A DNA stretch of 64,000 nt from Bacteroidales bacterium M5 (GTDB lineage: Bacteria; Bacteroidota; Bacteroidia; Bacteroidales; Muribaculaceae). Positions within the stretch are counted from its first letter, which is position 1, and each line of letters begins with the position of its first letter. The notes below the pieces were generated by a model, which made no database searches, was not told the DNA's origin, and was given only the letters and a program-made list of their open reading frames with translations. The position numbers and the translations under genes are program-made. Positions 1-9,524 of this stretch are shown in pieces. The stretch covers positions 5,691 to 69,690 of the forward strand of contig LUJP01000071.1 of the NCBI GenBank assembly GCA_001689535.1, given 5' to 3'.

Positions 1-422
1 CTTCCGACTGTTTCGGTCTGCGCTTCACATTCGGAACCAACGGCGAGATAAAGGCGTTTGACGACTGCGACTGCTGGAGCAACCCCGACGACTACGCCAT
101 CCGTGTCCGTTTCACTCCGGCACTGGTGTTCCGCACCCCGCGCATCGTTCCATTCCGCGAGCCTGATTCGGGCCTGTCCCTGTTTGCCGAGCCCGGACTC
201 ACGCTCTCTCCCGGCGCCAGCGGAAGCAAAGACGCCCGCACCGTATGCTGGGACGTGAAAGCCGGCTTCAATTTCCAGTTCGGGATAGGCTTCTTCGTAC
301 TCGGCTATGAGTGTACCAACTTCTCCCTATACTCGGGGCGCCCATACAGCCGCTATGACCAGCCCGTGGACACTGACCGTCTCACACACTCCGTCTACGC
401 TGGCATCGGCATCAAATTCTGA
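1..422 (+). CDS. Outer-membrane beta-barrel protein, C-terminal part (5' end outside window)
   Basis: The open frame enters from the left edge (first full codon at base 3) and stops at 420-422, so only about 139 C-terminal residues are visible. They show alternating polar/aromatic strands (for example FQFGIGFFVLGYECTNFSLYSG) and a final IKF. A terminal phenylalanine after an aromatic-rich strand is the usual end of an outer-membrane barrel recognised by BamA. A short DCDCW stretch could be an extracellular loop. The family cannot be named from this fragment. The gene converges on mdh, with a strong hairpin between them. Confidence 0.6.
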   Translation, partial: SDCFGLRFTFGTNGEIKAFDDCDCWSNPDDYAIRVRFTPALVFRTPRIVPFREPDSGLSLFAEPGLTLSPGASGSKDARTVCWDVKAGFNFQFGIGFFVLGYECTNFSLYSGRPYSRYDQPVDTDRLTHSVYAGIGIKF

Positions 423-447
423 AAACTCCGACACCGAAAAAAAACGA

Positions 448-498
448 CGGCGGCCGGTTACCCGAAATTCCGAGGTAACCGGCCGCCGGTTATTTTTA
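448..498. terminator. Bidirectional intrinsic terminator between the barrel gene and mdh
   Basis: A perfect 15-bp stem (448-462 with 474-488) encloses an 11-base loop. An A-run lies just left of it (437-444) and a T-rich tract (TTATTTTTAT) just right, so it can stop transcription from both sides. It sits between the stops of two convergent genes. Confidence 0.85.
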
Positions 499-511
499 TC
501 CCACTCGTTTA

Positions 512-1525
512 TCAGTCGATGTTGGGATTAAGAGTATGCCACTCGCTTACAGGGGGCAGAATACCCATGCTGATGATTTCATCGCGCATCTTGCAGAGGT
601 GCTCATAGCTTGCCTGCAGTGTTGCCATCTCGGCGGGAGTGCCTACGATGGATTTTGCATAGACGCCGTCCTTGGTAATGCATGTAGGCATAGCCATCAT
701 CACGTGGTTGAAACGTGCGGTGTCGGCATAGCAGCCTACAGGATATTCAAACTCTTCGCCACCCATTGCAGCCTCTATCATCTTCACAGAGAGATAAGCG
801 GGGCTCTGGAAGGAGCTGCGGCGACGGAGCTCGATGATTTTGGCACCTCCCTGGGTAACTTCCTTCTGCATCTGCTCCCATTCGATCTCGCTGAGACCTT
901 TGCCATTCACTTTCTCCTTGCCGGCGATGATGTCAGTGAGTTTCACACCGTCAACAGTGGTGGGAGTTGCGAATACGGCCATCTTTTCGCCGTGTCCACC
1001 ATAGGTGTAAGCATTCTTGACCACGCTCTGGCCAACACCGAAGTGGAGGGCGAGAGCCTCTTTGAGACGGGTTGAGTCAAGAGCGGCGAGAGTAGCCACC
1101 TGATTGGGCTTCAGACCGCTGTGGATAAGGGCCACAAGACCGGTGATGTCAGCGGGGTTGAAGATAACCACGAGGAATTTTGCATCGGGGCAATACTTCT
1201 TGATGTTCTGGCCAAGCTCCTCTGCTACTTTGGAGTTACCTACAAGAAGATCCTCACGGGTCATGCCTTCCTTACGGGGAGCACCGCCAGAGGAAATAAT
1301 GTATTTGGCACCGGTGAATGCCTCGGCGGCATCGGTTGTGCTGGTGATGTTGGCCTCGTCAAAGCCACACTGACGCATTTCCTTTGCCACGCCCTCGGCG
1401 CTGAAAACGTCATAGAGGCAGATGTTGGGAGTAAGGCCGAGCATAAGTGCCGTCTGGGCCATGTTGCTGCCGATCATGCCGGCAGCGCCTACAATCACGA
1501 GTTTGTCGTTGGTTAAAAATTTCAT
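512..1525 (-). CDS. mdh: Malate dehydrogenase (NAD-dependent)
   Basis: This cytoplasmic enzyme interconverts malate and oxaloacetate with NAD. In Bacteroidales it works in the reductive branch from oxaloacetate to fumarate and succinate. The 337-residue protein has the N-terminal Rossmann motif GAAGMIG (13-19), the mobile-loop motif GGAPRKEGMTREDLL (80-94) with the dicarboxylate-binding arginines R84 and R90, a second arginine at R153, and the catalytic histidine H178 in YGGHGEKM. Length and motifs fit the LDH/MDH family, and arginine at position 84 favours malate over lactate dehydrogenase. It lies 47 bases downstream of the flavodiiron gene in the same direction, so the two may be cotranscribed. 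Confidence 0.95.
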   Translation of the reverse strand: MKFLTNDKLVIVGAAGMIGSNMAQTALMLGLTPNICLYDVFSAEGVAKEMRQCGFDEANITSTTDAAEAFTGAKYIISSGGAPRKEGMTREDLLVGNSKVAEELGQNIKKYCPDAKFLVVIFNPADITGLVALIHSGLKPNQVATLAALDSTRLKEALALHFGVGQSVVKNAYTYGGHGEKMAVFATPTTVDGVKLTDIIAGKEKVNGKGLSEIEWEQMQKEVTQGGAKIIELRRRSSFQSPAYLSVKMIEAAMGGEEFEYPVGCYADTARFNHVMMAMPTCITKDGVYAKSIVGTPAEMATLQASYEHLCKMRDEIISMGILPPVSEWHTLNPNID

Positions 1526-1572
1526 AATAAGTTTGTTTAGAGGTTATTGTAGTTCTTGAATTCAGGTCATTT

Positions 1573-2751
1573 TTATAAGGTGGTCACCGCATCAGCAAGC
1601 CTGCCAAGCTCTGCAAGGTCACTCTCCTTCATGGAAGACCGAATGGTCACCACAGGATCCAGAAATTCCATTCCCGGCTGATCCTCAAGCATCTTGCGCA
1701 TCACCGAGGCGGCTACCGGAGCCCATGAACCGTTCTGCACCAATGCTATCCTGCGGTTGCGGATACCTTTCGACACGAGCCGGCTCAGGAAGTTTTTCAT
1801 CGCCGGATATACTCCCGCATCGTATGTGGGAGCGCAGAGCACTATTGTGCCGTAGCGGAACGCGCGTCCCACGGCCTCGGAGGGTTCGCCCACGGTAAGG
1901 TCGGCGGTATACACCTCGCCGCAGCCACGCTCACGCAGCATCTCGGCCAGCCGAAGGGCACAGGCCGCGGTGTTGCCGTAGATAGAGGCGTAGGCCACCA
2001 TCACCCCGCGGGTTTCCGGAGTATAAGTGCTCCAGCGGTTATAGAGATCCAGTTCACGGTCAACCGGAGCCTTGAGCACCGGTCCGTGAAGCGGAGCGAT
2101 ATATCGGATTTCCAGACCGGATACTTTCTTGAGCAGCGACTGCACCATCGGGCCGTATTTCCCCACTATGTTGCAGTAGTATCTCCGGGCCTCGTCAACC
2201 CAGTGCACTGGGTCATACTGCAGCGACCCGAAGCGGCCGAAACCGTCGGCCGAGAACAGCACCTTTTCGGTCTCGTCGTAGCTCATCATCACCTCCGGCC
2301 AGTGAATCATGGGGGCGGAGATAAAACGCAACCGGTGAGTTCCCGCATCAAGGATATCGCCCTCTTTTACGGCACGCGTACGCCCTGAAAAATCAAAAGC
2401 GGGGTAGAAATTGGAAATCATGTCCAGGCATTTCTGCGACGCCACAAGCGTGCAGCCGGGCCAGCGCTTCAGCGCTGCCACTATATTGGCTGTATGGTCG
2501 GGCTCGGCGTGATGGGCCACAAGCCATCGCGGAGCCTTACCTCCCGTAGCCTCCTCGGTCTGCCTTATCCATTGTTCTCCGGAACCGGCCTCCACACTGT
2601 CGAGAACAACGATATCGTCGCCGCCCTCGCCGAGCAGCGCATACGAGTTGTAGCTCATGCCATGAGGCAACGCATACTGATTCTCGAACAACCGTGCATC
2701 GGGATCATCCACCCCGACCGACACAATCGTATCACTTATATTAGAGGTCAT
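1573..2751 (-). CDS. fprA: Flavodiiron protein (FprA/A-type flavoprotein)
   Basis: Cytoplasmic oxygen and/or nitric oxide reductase that protects anaerobes. The N-terminal half is a metallo-beta-lactamase-type diiron domain with the HxExDH pattern in HHAEPDHTAN, plus downstream HWPE and LHGP histidines. The C-terminal half is a flavodoxin domain (MVAYASIYGNTAACA binds the FMN phosphate). A longer start at 2769 is possible, but a promoter -7 element TATCTTTG lies at 2777-2784, which would leave that start without a leader. The ATG at 2751 (MTSNISDT) is therefore preferred, giving about 392 residues. No rubredoxin domain is fused, so a separate electron donor is needed. Confidence 0.9.
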   Translation of the reverse strand: MTSNISDTIVSVGVDDPDARLFENQYALPHGMSYNSYALLGEGGDDIVVLDSVEAGSGEQWIRQTEEATGGKAPRWLVAHHAEPDHTANIVAALKRWPGCTLVASQKCLDMISNFYPAFDFSGRTRAVKEGDILDAGTHRLRFISAPMIHWPEVMMSYDETEKVLFSADGFGRFGSLQYDPVHWVDEARRYYCNIVGKYGPMVQSLLKKVSGLEIRYIAPLHGPVLKAPVDRELDLYNRWSTYTPETRGVMVAYASIYGNTAACALRLAEMLRERGCGEVYTADLTVGEPSEAVGRAFRYGTIVLCAPTYDAGVYPAMKNFLSRLVSKGIRNRRIALVQNGSWAPVAASVMRKMLEDQPGMEFLDPVVTIRSSMKESDLAELGRLADAVTTL

Positions 2752-2776
2752 CTTGATATTATATAACAACGATTGT

Positions 2777-2807
2777 CAAAGATAACTACAATTTTCGAGA
2801 TTGTAAA
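2777..2807 (-). promoter_or_regulatory. Promoter of the flavodiiron gene
   Basis: On the minus strand TTTA-N19-TATCTTTG matches the Bacteroidetes sigma-ABfr pattern (TTTG-N19-21-TAnnTTTG), with one mismatch in the upstream box. It lies just before the preferred ATG at 2751. Confidence 0.6.
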
Positions 2808-2848
2808 GTTCAATTTCTCTCCGACAATTTATTATGACCGGTTTTCTC

Positions 2849-3871
2849 TCAGCCCACGCGGTTCTCGCCGCCTTCGGGGCGCAGCACGTAAGTGTTGCGC
2901 AGAGTCTCGAATGCGCCGGGATCGCGCCGCAGGGGCTCGCTGTCGGCAATCGGGTCGTAGCTTTCGGCTATTTCCTGTGTAGTCAGGTCGTCGGGAGCAT
3001 ACGGAGCCACAGGCTCGTCGATAGAGAGCCCGGACAGTCCGAAATGTCGGCAGATTGCCTCAAGGGCAATCTGTGAGGCCCTCGCCTTTCCGCTGCGTGT
3101 ATATCCGGCGATATGCGGTGTGGCCACAAACGCCTTATGCAGCAGTTCGAGGGATATCTCGGGCTCACCTTCCCAGCAGTCTATGGCGGCTTTGCCCACA
3201 AGGCCACTGTCAAGAGCCTTCAGCAGCGCCTTATTGTCAATCACAGCGCCGCGGGCCGTATTGATTATGAGCGGCTTTTTCTGCAGGAGGCTGAAGAAGC
3301 GTTCATCGGCCAGGTGCCAGGTAGCATCCTCACCCTCATGCGTCATCGGCACATGGAATGTTATCGCGTCAGCCCGGGCGGCGACAGTGGCAAGATCGGT
3401 GAAATCACCACCATCGGCCTTTTGTCGGGGAGGATCGCATTCAAGAACCTCCATTCCCGCCTGACGTGCCCAGCGGGCAACTATGGAGCCTACATGCCCC
3501 ACACCTACCACTCCGAGCGTGCGCCCCGATAACTCCGGACCGAAAGCGGCCACAAGCGTGGATATCACATATTGGGCAACCCCTGGCGCATTACATCCCG
3601 GAGCATTTGCCACTTCTATGCCTGCGTTGCGGCACCACTCGCAGTCCACATGGTCAAGACCTATCGTAGCTGATGCCACGAGCGTGCACCGCGATCCTTC
3701 GAGCAGCGAGGCGTCACAGCGCGTACGGGTGCGCGTCACCAGCGCGTCGGCATCGGCCATGGCCGCGCGGTCAATCTCTCCTGCGGCCAGTTCCGTGACG
3801 GTTACTCCGGCTTTACGGAGCGCATCGGCTATGAATGGAACGTTGCGTTCCACCACTATTTTCAAATCCAT
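2849..3871 (-). CDS. pdxB: Erythronate-4-phosphate dehydrogenase
   Basis: Oxidises 4-phosphoerythronate to 2-oxo-3-hydroxy-4-phosphobutanoate, the second step of the DXP-dependent pyridoxal 5'-phosphate pathway. It is a D-2-hydroxyacid dehydrogenase with an NAD-binding GVGHVGSIVA motif, the family signatures NAPGCNAPGVAQYV and LIINTARGAVIDNKAL, and the catalytic set R (TARG), E (WEGEPE) and H (TPHIAGYT). The SATIGLDHVD segment separates PdxB from other 2-hydroxyacid dehydrogenases. The start at 3871 (MDLKIVVERNVPFI) aligns best with the family and overlaps the upstream membrane-protein gene by 10 bases. ATGs at 3880 and 3898 are alternatives. It is the last gene of the rlmL-like/purD operon. 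Confidence 0.93.
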   Translation of the reverse strand: MDLKIVVERNVPFIADALRKAGVTVTELAAGEIDRAAMADADALVTRTRTRCDASLLEGSRCTLVASATIGLDHVDCEWCRNAGIEVANAPGCNAPGVAQYVISTLVAAFGPELSGRTLGVVGVGHVGSIVARWARQAGMEVLECDPPRQKADGGDFTDLATVAARADAITFHVPMTHEGEDATWHLADERFFSLLQKKPLIINTARGAVIDNKALLKALDSGLVGKAAIDCWEGEPEISLELLHKAFVATPHIAGYTRSGKARASQIALEAICRHFGLSGLSIDEPVAPYAPDDLTTQEIAESYDPIADSEPLRRDPGAFETLRNTYVLRPEGGENRVG

Positions 3872-4860
3872 ATATTCCATATATATAACACCGCGCATAC
3901 ACCGGCGAGCGAAAGCACCCAGATGTAGCTGCGGCGTTCATAATTTATTCTGAAGAACAATGCCGTCTGAATGGCAGTGAAGCACATCAGCGGAGGCAGA
4001 TAGCTGTCAGGAGCACCGAAATACACCACGGCGAGCACCATCGTGGCCACGGTCATGGAGGCCATCAGGCCGTTGAGTGCGCGCGCGCGGGCATTGTAAC
4101 TATAAACGCGGTAGAGATTGTGCATCAGCATTATCGTGCACCACACCAGCAAAAACGCCACAGTAGCGGCCAGCGGACTGAGGAAATCGCCCGTCAGGAA
4201 CATCGACGGCGAGAACCATACGTCAGGCAGATAAAGCCCGCGGAAACCTTCCGGATAAAACCCGAGCAGAAGCCAGAAGGGAGTGACTACGCCAAGCGTC
4301 GCGCCCACAACCGAGCGCACAGTAAAGCTACGCATCTGTATGCACCCGGCAAGCAGCACCGGAAGGTATATCAGGGCGGCAGCCTGAACCATTGATGCCG
4401 CCGTGCACAGAAAGAACGCGAGAAACACCGTCTGGGTTCGGTCAGGCCGCTGATAACATGAATAAAGAAGCGCAATTACCGTGAGCGCGAGCAGAGCAAG
4501 CGCCGTGCCGGGCACAAACCGCGCCGACACCTCAGGCACCGAACACTGCATCAGCAGATACAGTCCGCCCAGCAACACGGAAGACGTACGCAGAAGATTG
4601 AACGTGCGGTTCACCAGCACCATCATCACAGCCACGGCAACCATCGCCACAGCCGAGAGCGCCAGCGAAAGTTCCGCCGTCATGGAGGGGAGCCCCGAAT
4701 GCACGAGCAGGCCGCCGAAGTCGGCGGCCGCTGCCTTTACGTCCGTAATCCATCCGCACAGCGCGGCGGCGCATGCACCTCCCAGTCCAACTGCCCCGAT
4801 AAGCAAAGAGCCTCCCCGGGAGCGGAGAAAACGCGATATGTCTTTTTCCTTCCCGGTCAT
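3862..4860 (-). CDS. Polytopic membrane protein (DUF6427-like)
   Basis: The 332-residue protein is very hydrophobic, with about nine to ten membrane segments and a short charged N-terminus (MTGKEKDISRFLRSRGG). No catalytic motif is visible. Its length, topology and place beside purD and pdxB recall the Bacteroidetes DUF6427 membrane family; this is recognition by context and look, not by a search. It starts 13 bases after the purD stop and overlaps pdxB by 10 bases, so it is translated from the same message. No function is known to me. Confidence 0.7.
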   Translation of the reverse strand: MTGKEKDISRFLRSRGGSLLIGAVGLGGACAAALCGWITDVKAAAADFGGLLVHSGLPSMTAELSLALSAVAMVAVAVMMVLVNRTFNLLRTSSVLLGGLYLLMQCSVPEVSARFVPGTALALLALTVIALLYSCYQRPDRTQTVFLAFFLCTAASMVQAAALIYLPVLLAGCIQMRSFTVRSVVGATLGVVTPFWLLLGFYPEGFRGLYLPDVWFSPSMFLTGDFLSPLAATVAFLLVWCTIMLMHNLYRVYSYNARARALNGLMASMTVATMVLAVVYFGAPDSYLPPLMCFTAIQTALFFRINYERRSYIWVLSLAGVCAVLYIWNIWI

Positions 4861-4873
4861 CCTTTCGCCGGAC

Positions 4874-6154
4874 TTATTTCAGATTCATCAGGTCGCGACC
4901 TATGTCGCGGCGGAAATATTTGCCCTCGAAATCCACAAGGGCTACCGACTTGAAGCTGCGCTCCACGGCATCGGCAATATCCTTGCCAAGTGAGCTCACG
5001 GCGATAACACGTCCGCCGGAGGTTACCACAGTGCCGTCGTCGAGTTTCTTTGTGCCAGCATGGAACAGTATGGAATCAGTCACTTTATCAAGACTGGTTA
5101 TCACCTTGCCTTTGGGATAATTTCCGGGATAGCCCCCGCTCACAATCATCACAGTTGCTGCGGTTGCCGGATTGTGACGGAGCGGAAGATTGCCTAAATC
5201 GCCCTCGGCGGCAGCTTTCATCAGCTGCACCAGATCGGAATCCACGCGCAGCATCACGGCCTCGGTCTCGGGGTCGCCCATGCGCACGTTGTATTCTATC
5301 ACCATCGGTTCCCCCTCTACGTTTATGAGGCCGAGGAATATGAAGCCACGGTATATGATGCCTTCTTCTGCAAGGCCCTTTACCGTCGGCTCTATGATGC
5401 GTTCGGTCACTTTGCGCATGAACGTCTCGTCGGCGAACGGCACGGGGCTGATGGCACCCATACCTCCGGTATTGAGACCCGTGTCGCCCTCGCCTATGCG
5501 CTTGTAGTCCTTGGCTACGGGCAGCACACGGTAACCGCCGTTGCCGTCCGTAAGCACGAATACCGAACATTCTATACCCTTGAGGAATTCCTCTATCACC
5601 ACCGTTGCCGATGATTTGCCGAACATGCCTCCCAGCATCTCGCGCAGGGACTTCTTGGCCTCATCAAGCGAGTCGATTATCAGCACACCCTTTCCGGCTG
5701 CGAGGCCGTCGGCTTTCAGCACATAAGGGGGCTTGAGCTCTTCCAGGAAGCGGCATCCTTCCTCGGCCGTCTCCTGAGTGAAGGAGCGGAAACGGGCTGT
5801 GGGAATGCCGTGTGCGGTCATGAATCGCTTTGCGAAATCCTTGCTGCCCTCAAGTTGCGCGCCGGCTTTCGACGGGCCTACCACGAGCAGTCCGGGACGT
5901 TTCCCGGCAAAATAGTCGTAGATGCCGGCCACAAGAGGATCCTCGTTGCCTACTACCACCATGTCTATGCCGTTGGCGCCCACAAAGGCATCCACGGCCT
6001 CGAAATCGAGAGGCGAGAGAGCCACATTGGTGCCGTAGGCTCCGGTCCCACCGTTGCCGGGAGCTATAAAGAGTTTGTCACAAAGTTCGCTTTGGCTTAT
6101 TTTCCAGGCCAGAGCCGATTCGCGGCCGCCTGAACCGAGCAGAAGAATGTTCAT
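4874..6154 (-). CDS. purD: Phosphoribosylamine-glycine ligase (GAR synthetase)
   Basis: Joins glycine to 5-phosphoribosylamine with ATP, the second step of purine synthesis in the cytosol. At 426 residues it matches PurD length. Visible family signatures are the N-terminal LLLGSGGRESALAWKI, the ATP-grasp segments PYVLKADGLAAGKGV and VVIEEFLKGIECSVF, the TGGMGAISP loop, and the metal/ATP site EYNVRMGDPETEAVML. It follows the rlmL-like gene by 13 bases and precedes a membrane protein gene by 13 bases. Confidence 0.96.
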   Translation of the reverse strand: MNILLLGSGGRESALAWKISQSELCDKLFIAPGNGGTGAYGTNVALSPLDFEAVDAFVGANGIDMVVVGNEDPLVAGIYDYFAGKRPGLLVVGPSKAGAQLEGSKDFAKRFMTAHGIPTARFRSFTQETAEEGCRFLEELKPPYVLKADGLAAGKGVLIIDSLDEAKKSLREMLGGMFGKSSATVVIEEFLKGIECSVFVLTDGNGGYRVLPVAKDYKRIGEGDTGLNTGGMGAISPVPFADETFMRKVTERIIEPTVKGLAEEGIIYRGFIFLGLINVEGEPMVIEYNVRMGDPETEAVMLRVDSDLVQLMKAAAEGDLGNLPLRHNPATAATVMIVSGGYPGNYPKGKVITSLDKVTDSILFHAGTKKLDDGTVVTSGGRVIAVSSLGKDIADAVERSFKSVALVDFEGKYFRRDIGRDLMNLK

Positions 6155-6167
6155 ATATTATCGCAAG

Positions 6168-7724
6168 TTATTCGTTGTTATCGTTTTCGGTGCTCTGATT
6201 TCCCTGCGCTCCCGGGCGTTTCCAGCCGCGGCGCGGACGCATCATCGGGCCTTCGCTTTTGGGGAGCGACGGCTTGCGGCCTATCAGGCTCTTCAGCGCG
6301 GCCTCGTTGCGGCGGCGTGCCAGCGGGTTCTCCGAGAATTCCTCGCGGGAAATCTCGCGCCGTTCCTTACGGTCTTTTTTACGGTCCTGGCGGTTGCCGG
6401 CATGATAGCGCTCTTCAAGGGCCGACAGCTTGCGGCCTTTGTCGGCAGAGCGGTGCTCCTTGCCTCCCATGCCTGAACGGCGTGCGTCGGCAGCCCATTT
6501 CTCATCGCTCTTGTAGCGGAATTTCGGTTTGCAGTCGGCACCGGCACGCTCGCCTTTCAGCTTGCCGCCTTCGGAGCGGAAGTCACGCATATTGCCGTCG
6601 AATATTATATACTCGCGCAGCTCGCATTCCAGCGATCCGTTGAGCAGAGGCATCTTGACCGACGGTGCCAGGCCTATCTTATGGAAGTATTCCTCACGGT
6701 AGCCGATTATCCAGGCGTGATATCCTCCGAACACATGCTTGAGCTTACGGCCAAGGAGCGCGTAGAGTCCCTCCATGTCGTCCACGGAGATACGCTCCCC
6801 GTAAGGGGGATTGGTTATGAGCACTCCGTCGGCCGGAGCCTCTTCCCAGCGGGCGAGAGGCTTAACTTCCAGGTCTATATACTTCATCATGCCTGCGCTC
6901 TTTATGTTCTCGCGGGCTATGGCTATGGCCTTGGGCGATATATCGGCGCCTATTATGCGGTGGGTGAAGGTGCGTTCCTGCGAATCGTCGTTGTAGATTG
7001 AATCGAAAAGTTCGGCATCGAAATCGGCCCACGATTCGAAAGCGAAACGACGGCGGTAAATGCCGGGATGAGTACCCGTGGCTATCATGGCAGCCTCGAT
7101 GAGGAATGTGCCGCTGCCACACATGGGATCTACCAGCGGGCAGTCGCCGCGCCAGCCGCTTTTGAGTATTATGCCGGCGGCAAGCACCTCGTTTATGGGT
7201 GCTTCAGTCTGTGCCACACGGTAGCCGCGCTTGTGGAGCGACTCGCCCGACGAATCAAGCGAGAGCGTTACGCGCTCACCCGAGATATGCACATTGATCA
7301 TCACATCGGCATCCTGCAGCCTAACGCCGGGACGCACATCCGGTCCGAGACGGTCGCGGAACCAGTCCACGATGGCATCCTTCACCCTGTAGGTCACGAA
7401 ACGCGAATGGGTGAATTCCTCCGAATTCGCCACCGTATCGATGGCGAAAGTCTTGTCGGGTGACAGCACCTTGCTCCACTCGAATTCCTTCACGCCTTCG
7501 TAGAGCGCGTCGGGAGTGTCGGCGATAAACTTATATATAGGCTTTAGAATCCGCAATGCCGTGCGGCAGCACAGGTTGGCTTTGTACAGCATCTCCAGAT
7601 CTCCTTCAAATGAAACCATGCGGAGCCCGGGCTCTACATTCAAGGCTCCGAGATTGCGGAGCTCCTCTGCCAGCACATCTTCCAGCCCCTGGAAGGTCTT
7701 GGCTACCATTTCAAACGTTTGCAT
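6168..7724 (-). CDS. 23S rRNA methyltransferase, RlmL/YpsC type (THUMP plus Rossmann methyltransferase)
   Basis: Likely makes m2G on 23S rRNA (G2445 in E. coli numbering) using S-adenosylmethionine. The N-terminal part is THUMP-like (LEDVLAEELRNLGALNV), followed by PINEVLAAGIILKSGW, the SAM-binding DPMCGSGTFLIEAAM, and the catalytic NPPYGERI. This is the RlmL N-terminal half without the fused RlmK domain. The last 110 or so residues are a low-complexity Arg/Lys/Glu tail that probably contacts RNA. A -7 box TACTTTTG at 7762-7769 lies downstream of the longest possible start (7784), so the ATG at 7724 (MQTFEMVAKTFQGLE) is used here. Confidence 0.85.
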   Translation of the reverse strand: MQTFEMVAKTFQGLEDVLAEELRNLGALNVEPGLRMVSFEGDLEMLYKANLCCRTALRILKPIYKFIADTPDALYEGVKEFEWSKVLSPDKTFAIDTVANSEEFTHSRFVTYRVKDAIVDWFRDRLGPDVRPGVRLQDADVMINVHISGERVTLSLDSSGESLHKRGYRVAQTEAPINEVLAAGIILKSGWRGDCPLVDPMCGSGTFLIEAAMIATGTHPGIYRRRFAFESWADFDAELFDSIYNDDSQERTFTHRIIGADISPKAIAIARENIKSAGMMKYIDLEVKPLARWEEAPADGVLITNPPYGERISVDDMEGLYALLGRKLKHVFGGYHAWIIGYREEYFHKIGLAPSVKMPLLNGSLECELREYIIFDGNMRDFRSEGGKLKGERAGADCKPKFRYKSDEKWAADARRSGMGGKEHRSADKGRKLSALEERYHAGNRQDRKKDRKERREISREEFSENPLARRRNEAALKSLIGRKPSLPKSEGPMMRPRRGWKRPGAQGNQSTENDNNE

Positions 7725-7784
7725 ACGGCTTATTACGGTAAAAATGTCAATGATTATTCTGCAAAAGTACCAAAAAGAAAACAA

Positions 7785-8229
7785 TTCCGAAATCTATTCC
7801 CCCATTTCATTCACCCCTCACCCCAAAATTTCAATCGAGACATTGCTACGTCGCGGAGCGACGATTTCTTTCTAACCCGTTGCGCCAGCTACGGGTAAAG
7901 GACATTCCTATTCTCTCTGCGGCAAGCCTGGGAATGGCGCCGCCGCAGAAAATGCGCCAGCTTGGGCCCCAAGTTATTTGGTGGATTTAATAGAATAAAG
8001 CAAGATGCTCTCTCCAAACAACACTTTCACATCAAAAACGCTCTTTAGAAAAAGCACTTTTCAGAAAAAAACGAGATAAACCTGAGCCTGAATAACGAGT
8101 GCCGTCGATAAGGATATCGACGGTCCATGGGTGCGAGGGCAGACATCGGCCTGAAAAAAGGTCTACGCGGTTCTGCCGTTCCCGCGCGGTTCTGAGTTTC
8201 TGACACCCGTCGGGGCGCCGTGGAAACAC
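7785..8229. other. Non-coding spacer with several short inverted repeats
   Basis: No convincing gene lies between the rlmL-like gene and folA. The stretch holds a small hairpin at about 7853-7868 (CGTCGC-GGA-GCGACG), GC-rich palindromic sequence around 7915-7970, a perfect 9-bp hairpin at 8102-8123 (CCGTCGATA/TATCGACGG), and one copy of the TTCTGC-type element at 8164-8197. It looks like a collection point for dispersed small repeats. Confidence 0.6.
8164..8197 (+). repeat. Dispersed TTCTGC-type intergenic element, copy 1
   Basis: This stretch aligns over about 34 bases with the element at 27550-27586, sharing GTTCCCGCGC between two TTCTG boxes. It is intergenic, 3' of folA and antisense to it. 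Confidence 0.5.
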
Positions 8230-8733
8230 TCAGCGCCGATGGAGGGTAAGGAAGCGGTAGGAGGCGCCGGAGCGCGGGTCGGTGGCGGAGTCGGACTGCT
8301 CGGTGACGGCCCATTCCTCGCCTACGGGCGGGAAATGCACGTCGGCGTCCGGCACATCGGCGTCAATCGCCGTGAGTTCCAGCCTGGTTGCAAGCGGCAT
8401 CGCCTGACGATAGATTTCGCCGCCGCCGATAATCATCACCTCCGGAGCGCCGTCGCACATCCTCAGAGCTTCTTCAAGCGATGCGGCCCGCTCGGCACCG
8501 TCGGCCGCAAAAGAAGAGTTGCGCGTCACCACTATGTTGCGCCGGCCGGGCAACGCGCCTCCGGGGAGCGACTCAAAGGTGCGCCGTCCCATCACCAGCG
8601 GCTTACCCATGGTTATCTGCTTAAAGCGCCGCAGGTCGGCGCTGATGTGGAAAGGCATATCGCCCTTTATGCCTATGGCACCGTCGCGCGCCACGGCTGC
8701 TATCACGGTCACTTCCATAACATGCGCGGTCAT
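8230..8733 (-). CDS. folA: Dihydrofolate reductase
   Basis: Reduces dihydrofolate to tetrahydrofolate with NADPH, recycling the folate oxidised by the neighbouring thymidylate synthase. The 167 residues hold the N-terminal [21 protein letters not shown], the catalytic acid region ISADLRRFK (D33), the NADPH-binding [11 protein letters not shown], and [14 protein letters not shown] near the C-terminus. The start overlaps the thyA stop by four bases (ATGA), so translation is coupled. The usual tryptophan in LPW is replaced by phenylalanine (MPF), a change seen in other family members. Confidence 0.95.
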   Translation of the reverse strand: MTAHVMEVTVIAAVARDGAIGIKGDMPFHISADLRRFKQITMGKPLVMGRRTFESLPGGALPGRRNIVVTRNSSFAADGAERAASLEEALRMCDGAPEVMIIGGGEIYRQAMPLATRLELTAIDADVPDADVHFPPVGEEWAVTEQSDSATDPRSGASYRFLTLHRR

Positions 8734-9524
8734 ACCGATACTTTGCCGGCGATGTGAGGCAGCGGATCATAATCCTCGAGCCTGAAATCGTCGTAGGTGA
8801 AACCGAATATATCCTTCACATCGGGGTTGAGCACCATCCGCGGCAATTTGCGGGGCTCACGACTGAGCTGTTCCTCCACCTGACTGAAATGGTTGCTGTA
8901 GATGTGGGCGTCGCCCAGCGTATGGATGAACTCACCGGGCTTCAGTCCCGTAACCTGCGCCACCATCATAAGCAGCAACGCATAGGAGGCGATGTTGAAC
9001 GGCACGCCGAGAAAACAATCGGCCGAACGCTGATAGAGCTGGAGGCTAAGCCGTCCGTCGGCCACATAGAACTGAAACAGAGCGTGACACGGAGGCAGCT
9101 TCATGTCCGGCAGGTCGGCTACGTTCCAGGCGCTCACTATTATACGGCGCGAATCGGGATTTTTCTTTATCGTCTCCACGGCCTCCGTTATCTGGTCGAT
9201 GAATCCGCCGTTGTAATCGGGCCATGAGCGCCACTGATAGCCATACACGTGGCCCAGGTCACCGTTCTCGTCGGCCCATTCATTCCAGATTCTCACGCCA
9301 TTGTCCTGAAGGTATTTCACATTAGTGTCGCCTTTCAGAAACCACAGAAGCTCATGGATTATGGATTTCAGATGCAGTTTCTTGGTGGTTAGCAACGGGA
9401 ATCCTTCCGAAAGGTCGAAGCGCATCTGATAGCCGAACACCGAGCGGGTGCCCGTGCCGGTGCGGTCGTTTTTGTCTGTGCCCTCTTCCATTATATGGCG
9501 GAGCAGCTGAAGATATTGTTTCAT
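8730..9524 (-). CDS. thyA: Thymidylate synthase
   Basis: Methylates dUMP to dTMP using methylenetetrahydrofolate. The protein is 264 residues, the same as E. coli ThyA, and the catalytic cysteine C146 sits in [12 protein letters not shown]. Other signatures are [12 protein letters not shown], the substrate arginines in [30 protein letters not shown] and [12 protein letters not shown]. It is flanked by four-base overlaps with the Fe-S protein gene upstream and folA downstream, making a tight three-gene operon. Confidence 0.97.
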   Translation of the reverse strand: MKQYLQLLRHIMEEGTDKNDRTGTGTRSVFGYQMRFDLSEGFPLLTTKKLHLKSIIHELLWFLKGDTNVKYLQDNGVRIWNEWADENGDLGHVYGYQWRSWPDYNGGFIDQITEAVETIKKNPDSRRIIVSAWNVADLPDMKLPPCHALFQFYVADGRLSLQLYQRSADCFLGVPFNIASYALLLMMVAQVTGLKPGEFIHTLGDAHIYSNHFSQVEEQLSREPRKLPRMVLNPDVKDIFGFTYDDFRLEDYDPLPHIAGKVSV